Shown piece after piece: positions 58,226 through 64,000 of a stretch of 64,000 nucleotides of DNA (the stretch's first letter is position 1; the number at the start of each line of letters is the position of its first letter). Position numbers and translations under genes: made by a program. Under the pieces are notes generated by a model. That model saw only the letters and a program-made list of their open reading frames with translations, did not search any database and was not told where the DNA came from. This DNA comes from Chryseobacterium viscerum (lineage in GTDB: Bacteria; Bacteroidota; Bacteroidia; Flavobacteriales; Weeksellaceae), in assembly GCF_002899945.2 (NCBI RefSeq), contig NZ_PPEG02000008.1:124001-188000 (forward strand). Reading direction: 5' to 3'.

Positions 58226-58261
58226 ACTAATTTCTAATATCTAACTTCTAATTTCTAAAAT
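58226..58261. repeat. right inverted repeat of the four-helix-bundle element
   Basis: NNTCTAA heptads (TTTCTAA TATCTAA CTTCTAA TTTCTAA), the inverse of the left arm. It fills the whole space between the S23 start codon (58225) and the purC stop codon (58261-58263). Confidence 0.75.
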
Positions 58262-58983
58262 TATTTTGCAAGTAAGTTCTTCAATCGGTTATAGATCTCA
58301 ACATAAGCTTCAGTAACTTCTCCTAAGTCTCTTCTGAATCTGTCTTTATCTAATTTTTTCATGGTATCTTTATCCCATAGTCTGCATGTATCAGGAGAAA
58401 TTTCGTCAGCTAAGATGATTTCTCCGTCTGAAGTTTTACCAAGTTCGATTTTGAAATCTACCAGGATGATATTGATTTTGTCAAACAGGTCGATAAGGAT
58501 CTCGTTGATGTCTGAAGTTAACTCATACATTTCGTCAAGCTCTTCATACGTAGCAGCACCTAAGAAAACAGCATGGTGATCGTTGATAAGCGGATCTCCC
58601 AATTCGTCTTTTTTATAGCAGATATCGAAGATCGTTACCGGAGATTTTATTCCTTCTTCCACTCCTAATCTTTGTGCCATACTTCCTGCAGAGTAATTTC
58701 TTACTACCATTTCCAAAGGAATGATAGATACTTTTCTTACCAACTGCTCTCTTTCGTCCAATTGTTTGATGAAATGAGTTTTGATCCCTTTTTCATTTAA
58801 ATATTCAAAAATAAGGGTTGTAATAGCATTGTTCATTTCCCCTTTCAGATCAACCTGACCTTTCTTTTGAGCATTAAATGCTGTAGCATCGTCTTTGAAA
58901 CGTACTACTACTTCATCAGGATTATCGGTAGCAAATACCTGTTTTGCTTTCCCCTCGTACAACATTTCTTTCTTTTGACTCAT
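58261..58983 (-). CDS. purC: phosphoribosylaminoimidazole-succinocarboxamide synthase
   Basis: 240 residues: 'MLYEGKAKQVFATDNPDEVVVRFKDDATAFNAQKKG' (YEGKAK and the ATP site), 'IPLEMVVRNYSAGSM' and 'ELGKTSDGEIILADEISPDTCRLWD' are diagnostic SAICAR synthetase blocks. It joins CAIR and aspartate in purine synthesis. It lies in the same direction as purF; the S23 cassette begins directly at its stop codon. Confidence 0.95.
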   Translation of the reverse strand: MSQKKEMLYEGKAKQVFATDNPDEVVVRFKDDATAFNAQKKGQVDLKGEMNNAITTLIFEYLNEKGIKTHFIKQLDEREQLVRKVSIIPLEMVVRNYSAGSMAQRLGVEEGIKSPVTIFDICYKKDELGDPLINDHHAVFLGAATYEELDEMYELTSDINEILIDLFDKINIILVDFKIELGKTSDGEIILADEISPDTCRLWDKDTMKKLDKDRFRRDLGEVTEAYVEIYNRLKNLLAK

Positions 58984-59019
58984 AATTTTACTTTCTAAAT
59001 TGTAGTTAGATTTATTGAT

Positions 59020-59715
59020 TTATTTTATTATTATTCCTGTTAAGACAGCCAGTCCAAAACTCAGCAGTGTACCAATTAATACATATTCTGTAAGTTTCCT
59101 CTGTTTTGCCTGTGCAAGGTCGCTGAACCTGAAAACAGATTTGGCAGCTACCATGAAACCCACGCCTTCCCAGTGATTCACCATGATAAAAGTGAAAACC
59201 AGCAGGCGTTCTAAAATTCCGATATATTTTCCGGCACTTGATAAAGATTCGGTTTGAATAGTGTTGGGGCCATCCGGAGCAGGGGTCCAGGATGACAATA
59301 ATATTTTGATAAAAATAGAAGCAGGTGTTGTCAGAAACAATGCGGCCATGATAAGCTTTAAAAATTCCTGATTTTGTAAAAAGCTGAAGCTGAATTCCTG
59401 AAAATAAAAAGAAACTCCTGCAATGACCAGAACATGCAGCACCTGATCAATGAAAAACCATGTTTTTTTAGTTTTTACATTCTGAAAGCTAAGCTTTGCG
59501 GCATCTATCATAAAATGAGTAATCCCCACCAAAACTGCCACCCACCAAAGCTGCAGATCCCAAAGGAAAATAAGGCTTAAAGCAGTGTGAATCAGAATAT
59601 GAAAGTATAAAAACTTACTTTTTAGTTTATAGTTTTCCTTATCTGCAACCCATGAATTTGGCTGAAGTATAAAATCTCCGAGTAGATGTGCCAATATGAG
59701 TTTGATAAAGATCAT
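59020..59715 (-). CDS. DUF3307 membrane protein
   Basis: 231 residues with about six membrane helices; opens 'LILAHLLGDFILQPNSWVADKENYKLKSKFLYFHILIHTALSLIFL', the family hallmark (HLLGDF.LQ and a His-rich second helix). Function unknown. It follows satD after 2 bp; SatD and DUF3307 are a recurrent pair, so SatD probably regulates it. Confidence 0.9.
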   Translation of the reverse strand: MIFIKLILAHLLGDFILQPNSWVADKENYKLKSKFLYFHILIHTALSLIFLWDLQLWWVAVLVGITHFMIDAAKLSFQNVKTKKTWFFIDQVLHVLVIAGVSFYFQEFSFSFLQNQEFLKLIMAALFLTTPASIFIKILLSSWTPAPDGPNTIQTESLSSAGKYIGILERLLVFTFIMVNHWEGVGFMVAAKSVFRFSDLAQAKQRKLTEYVLIGTLLSFGLAVLTGIIIK

Positions 59716-59717
59716 GC

Positions 59718-60323
59718 CTATAGTTCTGAGATTTTCTTTCTGAAATACTGGTTGGTTTCCACGATGAGCTCATAGTTGGCTCGCTTCAGTCTCTGGCTTA
59801 CAGAAGACTGTGAAATAGCAAATCTCTTGGCAAGATCTTCCTGCGTAATATCCTGGTTCATGATCATTTCATGAATAATCTCTGATGTAGCCATCGTCCA
59901 GTTATCAAAATCTTTGGACGACCATTTCAACAGGATATTAAGATCTCTGTCAACCGGGTCACTGGATGTTTTGATAGCCACGGTGTGACCGTCACTTTTA
60001 AGGTCATTCAAAAGCCTGCCGGAATTGACATAGGCGGTACCATTGGATTCAGTGATCTTCTCAGAAGAAAAACTTTCCTCACCAATACCTATGGCCATTC
60101 TTACATCTAAATTTTCCTGACTTTTAATAAGAGATTTTACGGCTAGAAAACGCCAGAAAACGTCATCAATATTGCATTTGAACTGAAACTCATCTCCTCT
60201 GTAGATTTCCCATGTGAGAGGAGCGCTCCCCCATTTTTCGAGAAGATGTTTTAGTCTGGTAATCCAAACTTCAGTATCCGCATGCTGTGAATTTATAATA
60301 TCACCGGTAATGACCGCTATCAT
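59718..60323 (-). CDS. SatD family protein with C-terminal HTH
   Basis: 201 residues. The N-terminal part 'VITGDIINSQ', 'EIYRGDEFQFKC' and 'VRMAIGIGE' is the SatD domain; the RGDEF and RMAIGIG strands recall nucleotide-cyclase folds, but I do not claim catalysis. The C-terminus is an HTH: 'ITQEDLAKRFAISQSSVSQRLKRANYELI'. Three evenly spaced palindromic boxes lie just upstream, so it most likely binds them and controls itself and the DUF3307 gene. Confidence 0.88.
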   Translation of the reverse strand: MIAVITGDIINSQHADTEVWITRLKHLLEKWGSAPLTWEIYRGDEFQFKCNIDDVFWRFLAVKSLIKSQENLDVRMAIGIGEESFSSEKITESNGTAYVNSGRLLNDLKSDGHTVAIKTSSDPVDRDLNILLKWSSKDFDNWTMATSEIIHEMIMNQDITQEDLAKRFAISQSSVSQRLKRANYELIVETNQYFRKKISEL

Positions 60324-60331
60324 ACTGCAAA

Positions 60332-60409
60332 TATAAGCATAATTACTTATATATAAAAAATATAAGCAGAAACACTTATAGATATTGATTATTAGTGAAT
60401 CTGCTTATA
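60332..60409. promoter_or_regulatory. three TATAAG-N8-CTTATA boxes at 29-bp intervals upstream of satD
   Basis: Boxes start at 60332 and 60361 (both exact) and 60390 (TATTAG-N8-CTTATA, one mismatch). Each is 20 bp, each has the same N8 spacer and the period is exactly 29 bp. The first box is 8 bp upstream of the satD ATG, so occupancy would block the promoter or start region. Confidence 0.8.
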
Positions 60410-60541
60410 TCGATCATGTAGTAAACATAAGGTTTTTAAGACTTTATATAAAATTGCAAAATTATATAAAAACAAAAAACGGAGAAAATTTTTAAAATTA
60501 CATTTCCTTTAACTCTACTTTTTTTCATTTTTTTAGTGAGA

Positions 60542-60682
60542 AGCTATTCCTGCTATCCGCTCATACTCCTCGCTCCGGGCTATCCCAACCCCTTAATCCT
60601 CCAACCTTACCGCCGTACTCCGGGGTAACCGCTTCTATCAGGGCTAGGACAGTCATTGCGAGCAAAGCGAAGCAACCTCTTA
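60542..60682. repeat. GC-richer composite intergenic repeat
   Basis: It reads AGCTATTCCTGCTATCCGCT at the left and CGCTTCTATCAGGGCTAG at the right (60630-60647), then GTCATTGCGAGCAAAGCGAA (60652 onward) plus GCAACCTC. Base composition is clearly richer in G and C than its surroundings. From memory, both word sets recur between genes in other Flavobacteriia. It occupies the gene-free gap 60324-60782 together with the satD boxes and the nuclease terminator. Confidence 0.6.
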
Positions 60683-60706
60683 AATATTTCTACACCATAT
60701 AAAAAT

Positions 60707-60739
60707 AAACCTCACAGGTTTTAAAAACCTGTGAGGTTT
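60707..60739 (-). terminator. 33-bp near-perfect palindrome, terminator of the nuclease gene
   Basis: 16-bp arms AAACCTCACAGGTTTT and AAAACCTGTGAGGTTT around one base; on the minus strand it is followed by ATTTTTAT, 44 bp past the nuclease stop. Confidence 0.8.
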
Positions 60740-60782
60740 GGCTTATCACAAAAATGATTATTATTTAAATACTGAGAGTCTT

Positions 60783-62702
60783 TTATTTTTTGATAAACTG
60801 ATGGGCATTCTCATCAAGCTTTAAGAAATAGATTCCCGTCGGAATTCCTTGCACAGAAATGTTTTTCTTATTTCTGAACGGATCTTTCTCTGTATAAATC
60901 ACTTTTCCGGAAAGATCTATAATTTGGGCTGTTTTTATTTTTTCCGTTTCTCCTTTTACATAAAGGTTATCATAAACCGGGTTTGGATAGATGGTAAATT
61001 CATCATGAGATGCAATCAATTCTGAAGTAGACAGAGTACCCCCCAGATTTTGACAATAATTAGAAGGATAAGAATCCCACTCGCTGATATTAAAGGTATC
61101 CGCAGGCTTATTGATTGTACTTTTTCTATACAAAGATACATTGCCGTTATTGTTCGTTGTATATTTTACCCCAATAGCATCTACCGTAACCGTCTTATTA
61201 TAAGCAAGCTCTACGTAGTTGCCTCCGGTAAATGTCAAAGGATCAGAAGCTGTCACAAACTTTGCCTGATCATTGGTATAACACGACAAAGTAGCTTTTG
61301 GATTCAAAATAACAAAAGTTTCATTATTCCCGACCTTCCCTTCCAGTTCATACGTATCTCCACTATAGATGGCTCCTGAGCTGTTATTTTTAAACTGAAT
61401 ATTAATCCTGTAATTATTCAGATTAACTTCATGCCCCGTCTTATTAACGATTTCCAGCGCGTTATTCTTAATGGTATTGTTGCTGTTATTGGTTCCTGAT
61501 ATATACTTTGTAATCATAAGATCCGGAGCATAAGAATCCGAAGCAATCGTAGAAGCTGTAACCGTATTACTGAACGGAGATTCCAGGTATCCTTTATCAA
61601 AAGCTTTTACAGTAAAAGTGTAAGTTGTTGACGGGCTCAGGTGATCAATACTTACGGAAGTTCCTTTTGTAACTGTAACAGGCGTTGCCGAACCATTCAT
61701 ATACACTCTGTATCCCAGCACGTCGGTATCGGGAGAAGCAGTCCAGTTCAAATTCACAAAATAAGCATTCTGCTGTGTTGAAACCAGTGATCCTGGAGCT
61801 GCCGGAGCAACACTGTCCGGCGTTTCAGACCAAATTATATTAATCCATTCAGGATGATCAATAAATGGGTTTCTGTTTTTTTGTATGGTATAGATAGCAT
61901 TGTTCCTATCAATTTCTCTTTGCGAAACAGGGTCTGCACTGCTCCATTGCTTGAGCATAGCAATATAAGGAAGATCAACAGCTCTTTCTTCTGTTCCGTC
62001 AAGCGGACATTGGTCTGTAGCAGGTGTTATGTTTGCAGATGTGCTATAAGCCGTATTAAACGAACCTAATTTCCCTTCATATCTCACTGCAAAGTATAAT
62101 AAAGTCCTTGCAATATCACCTTTAAATTCATTAATAGGTTCGTAAACTCTTCCGGTATAAGGGTAATTGGGAATGGCCGCATTAGACATCCTCGAAGTAT
62201 TGCTGAAAATATAATGATTCGTACTGTTTCCTATTCCATAAGGATAGTTATTCCTTAACTGGTTAATCCTTGCATCAGCCGGAATAATAAAATTCAGATC
62301 AGAATACATTGGATAATCACTGATTGATGAACTTGTACTGAACGTACTTTGTGGCATCATATGCTCTCTGTTATACCCTAGTCCTTCTGCACCTGCAGTA
62401 CTTATTAACTGATCTAATGTATACTCATAAGCATCCGGCCCAGAAGGGATTTCAGAATAGATATCCAGCAGATACTGAGTATTGGAAGCATCATGATCAT
62501 AATATTTGTCAAGATCAGTCTGGCCATAATACGTTTTAAGATCGTCATAATGCCAATTGACCATTTTTTCCGAAATAATATCGTGAAGTTTAGATTTCAG
62601 GGCATACCCCGTCAATCCGGCTGTTCCGTTATAATATCCGGCAGGAGCCTGCGCAGAAAAATAAGAGGAAATTAAAATGATAGGAAGTAGAATTTTTTTC
62701 AT
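60783..62702 (-). CDS. secreted endonuclease I family nuclease with Fn3, lamin-tail and T9SS sorting domains
   Basis: 639 residues in order: signal peptide (ILLPIILISSYFSAQA); endonuclease I domain (about 20-290) with 'YNREHMMPQSTF', 'SDLNFIIPADARINQLRNNYPYG' and 'GDIARTLLYFAVRYEG'; a fibronectin III domain ('LVSTQQNAYFVNLNWTASPDTDVLGYRVYMNG', about 300-385); a lamin-tail-like beta domain ('LEIVNKTGHEVNLNNYRINIQFKNN', about 395-540); and a C-terminal type A T9SS sorting domain ('FTIYPNPVYDNLYVKG...GIPTGIYFLKL'). It should be exported by the T9SS and digest extracellular DNA or RNA. Confidence 0.92.
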   Translation of the reverse strand: MKKILLPIILISSYFSAQAPAGYYNGTAGLTGYALKSKLHDIISEKMVNWHYDDLKTYYGQTDLDKYYDHDASNTQYLLDIYSEIPSGPDAYEYTLDQLISTAGAEGLGYNREHMMPQSTFSTSSSISDYPMYSDLNFIIPADARINQLRNNYPYGIGNSTNHYIFSNTSRMSNAAIPNYPYTGRVYEPINEFKGDIARTLLYFAVRYEGKLGSFNTAYSTSANITPATDQCPLDGTEERAVDLPYIAMLKQWSSADPVSQREIDRNNAIYTIQKNRNPFIDHPEWINIIWSETPDSVAPAAPGSLVSTQQNAYFVNLNWTASPDTDVLGYRVYMNGSATPVTVTKGTSVSIDHLSPSTTYTFTVKAFDKGYLESPFSNTVTASTIASDSYAPDLMITKYISGTNNSNNTIKNNALEIVNKTGHEVNLNNYRINIQFKNNSSGAIYSGDTYELEGKVGNNETFVILNPKATLSCYTNDQAKFVTASDPLTFTGGNYVELAYNKTVTVDAIGVKYTTNNNGNVSLYRKSTINKPADTFNISEWDSYPSNYCQNLGGTLSTSELIASHDEFTIYPNPVYDNLYVKGETEKIKTAQIIDLSGKVIYTEKDPFRNKKNISVQGIPTGIYFLKLDENAHQFIKK

Positions 62703-62867
62703 GCCTTAAAAATTGGGGGACTAAAATAGTGAAATAAAAAACGCAAAATGCAGAATATTTTATTACGAAAGTATTAATTTTTAAAATATAAAAAATTGAA
62801 AATTAATAGAATTGCCCTCTAAATATTATGAATGAAATAATTTTTTTTAGCATTCCGCCAATTTGGT

Positions 62868-62875
62868 TATCTTTG
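62868..62875 (+). promoter_or_regulatory. -7 box of the acyl-CoA dehydrogenase gene
   Basis: TATCTTTG fits TAnnTTTG, 21 bp before the ATG at 62897. Confidence 0.55.
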
Positions 62876-62896
62876 GGAACTAACTATTATTATCAT

Positions 62897-64000
62897 ATGA
62901 ATACAGAGACTATTGACAACATCAAAATGATAGCGGAGACGGCTAGAGAATTTGCGGAAAAGAATATCAGACCGAACATTATGGAATGGGATGAAAGCCA
63001 AACATTTCCTAAAGATCTGTTCCACCAATTAGGTGAAATGGGTTTCATGGGGATTGTAGTTCCTGAACAATATGGAGGTTCCGGCTTAGGATATCATGAA
63101 TATGTTACTATTCTGGACGAAATTTCTCAGGTTGACCCATCTATTGGTCTTTCTGTAGCAGCACACAACTCACTTTGCACCAACCATATCTATGAATTTG
63201 GAAATGAAGAGCAGAGACACAAATGGCTTCCTCAGCTAGCTTCTGGAAAAGTAATCGGAGCTTGGGGACTTACAGAGCACAACACAGGTTCAGACTCAGG
63301 AGGAATGTCTACTACAGCTGTAAAGGATGGTGATGAGTGGATCATCAGTGGAGCTAAAAACTTTATTACTCACGCTATTTCAGGAGATATTGCCGTAGTA
63401 ATGACAAGAACAGGAGAAATAGGAGCTAAGAACAACTCTACTGCTTTTGTTTTAGAAAAAGGAATGCCTGGCTTTACTTCCGGAAAAAAAGAAAATAAAT
63501 TAGGAATGCGTGCTTCCGAAACAGCAGAACTGATTTTCGATAGTGTACGCGTACCAGATTCCCACCGTTTAGGAGAAGTAGGAGAAGGTTTCAAGCAGGC
63601 AATGAAAGTGTTGGATGGTGGTAGAATTTCTATCGCTGCACTAAGTTTAGGTACTGCAAGAGGTGCTTATAAAGCTGCTTTGAAATATGCAAAAGAAAGA
63701 CATCAGTTTGGAAAGCCAATTTCAGATTTCCAGGCTATCAACTTTATGCTGGCAGATATGGCAACAGAAATTGATGCTGCGGAACTTCTTATCCAAAGAG
63801 CTTCTACACTGAAAAATGCTAAACAAAAAATGACAAAAGAAGGAGCTATGGCAAAACTATATGCTTCTGAAGCTTGTGTGAGAATTTCCAACAATGCTGT
63901 TCAGATTTTTGGAGGATACGGTTACACAAAAGACTTCCCTGTTGAAAAGTTCTACAGAGATTCTAAACTTTGCACCATTGGTGAAGGTACTTCTGAAATC
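62897..64000 (+). CDS. acyl-CoA dehydrogenase, 3' end cut off
   Basis: 368 residues are present. The start is MNTETIDNIKMIAETAREFA, then 'VVPEQYGGSGLGYHEYV', 'WGLTEHNTGSDSGGM' (FAD and substrate contact region), 'QFGKPISDFQAINFMLADM' and 'QIFGGYGYTKDFPVEKFYRDSKLCTIGEGTSEI' at the window edge, where the GEGTSEI glutamate region is catalytic in short- and medium-chain enzymes. Only the last few residues are missing. It catalyses the FAD-dependent first step of fatty acyl or branched-chain acyl-CoA oxidation. Confidence 0.93.
   Translation, partial: MNTETIDNIKMIAETAREFAEKNIRPNIMEWDESQTFPKDLFHQLGEMGFMGIVVPEQYGGSGLGYHEYVTILDEISQVDPSIGLSVAAHNSLCTNHIYEFGNEEQRHKWLPQLASGKVIGAWGLTEHNTGSDSGGMSTTAVKDGDEWIISGAKNFITHAISGDIAVVMTRTGEIGAKNNSTAFVLEKGMPGFTSGKKENKLGMRASETAELIFDSVRVPDSHRLGEVGEGFKQAMKVLDGGRISIAALSLGTARGAYKAALKYAKERHQFGKPISDFQAINFMLADMATEIDAAELLIQRASTLKNAKQKMTKEGAMAKLYASEACVRISNNAVQIFGGYGYTKDFPVEKFYRDSKLCTIGEGTSEI

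Noticed and set aside
59718..60323. SatD as an active diguanylate cyclase because of its RGDEF motif
   Set aside because: The motif is RGDEF, not GGDEF, and other cyclase features are not clear; I only note the resemblance.
60332..60409. Three 20-bp repeats with equal spacing, considered as a small CRISPR array
   Set aside because: Spacers would be only 9 bp, the repeats are palindromes with N8 centres, there is no cas gene, and the position before satD fits operators.

Overview
The window is AT-rich bacterial DNA from the Flavobacteriia, most likely Chryseobacterium or a close relative (Weeksellaceae). The evidence is a GLPGLI-family protein, a secreted nuclease with a type IX secretion (T9SS) C-terminal sorting domain, many OmpA/PorT-like 'MKKL..GLAL.AGTFAFAQ' outer-membrane barrels, AraC and Crp/Fnr regulators, and Bacteroidetes-type promoters with a TAnnTTTG -7 box. 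No rRNA, tRNA, insertion sequence, prophage or CRISPR array was seen.

Layout. 1-3.4 kb: a cut-off alpha/beta hydrolase divergent from an HxlR regulator, an MFS exporter, a metallo-beta-lactamase-fold hydrolase and a stand-alone LuxR-type HTH protein. 3.9-8.9 kb: a tightly overlapping minus-strand operon of a TerB-C-like protein, a BrxD-like P-loop ATPase and an Lhr/BrxHI-like helicase. This is the best candidate for a defence or DNA-handling system. 9-15.3 kb: a CAT-like acetyltransferase; a plus-strand run of beta-hydroxyacid dehydrogenase, PPC-domain protein, Crp/Fnr regulator and PRISE-type reductase with two FNR-like boxes; and a minus-strand SDR / GlcG-like / AraC run. 15.5-23.7 kb: an S41 peptidase, then the ligase-associated DNA repair set (exonuclease, ATP-dependent ligase, DEXH helicase, PdeM phosphoesterase) with a phosphoglycerate mutase between the last two. 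23.7-31 kb: a GLPGLI protein, an MFS/TetR divergent pair, a small membrane-protein plus rhodanese operon behind a 26-bp palindrome, a nitrilase, an AraC regulator and a PNPOx-like protein. 31-41.7 kb: a DapA-like aldolase with a small thioredoxin, a cupin, two MocR regulators, an exported WrbA-RidA fusion with a divergent AraC, a CinA-like protein, tandem Crp/Fnr paralogues and an EamA exporter. 41.9-50.3 kb: a bacillithiol-type operon (BstA/YfiT, DUF1569, YtxJ, Crp/Fnr), a DEAD-box RNA helicase, nicotinamidase, an exported amidase, an RluB-type pseudouridine synthase and AroB. 50.5-55.1 kb: five tandem outer-membrane barrel genes, each behind a -24/-12 (sigma-54-like) motif, plus one orphan motif/terminator unit. 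55.2-64 kb: a GDPD, purF, a four-helix-bundle gene in inverted repeats, purC, DUF3307/SatD, a T9SS nuclease and a cut-off acyl-CoA dehydrogenase.

Most striking non-coding structure: (i) GG-N10-G motifs ahead of every barrel gene; (ii) degenerate 7-bp-period repeats in inverted pairs, one pair closely enclosing the four-helix-bundle gene between purC and purF; (iii) three TATAAG-N8-CTTATA boxes exactly 29 bp apart before satD; (iv) two FNR-like boxes next to a Crp/Fnr gene whose recognition helix carries ExxSR; (v) a decayed copy of the pncA promoter and first codons on the far side of the DEAD-box helicase gene; (vi) MITE-like intergenic repeats. Everything comes from reading the sequence; no homology search or folding program was run.
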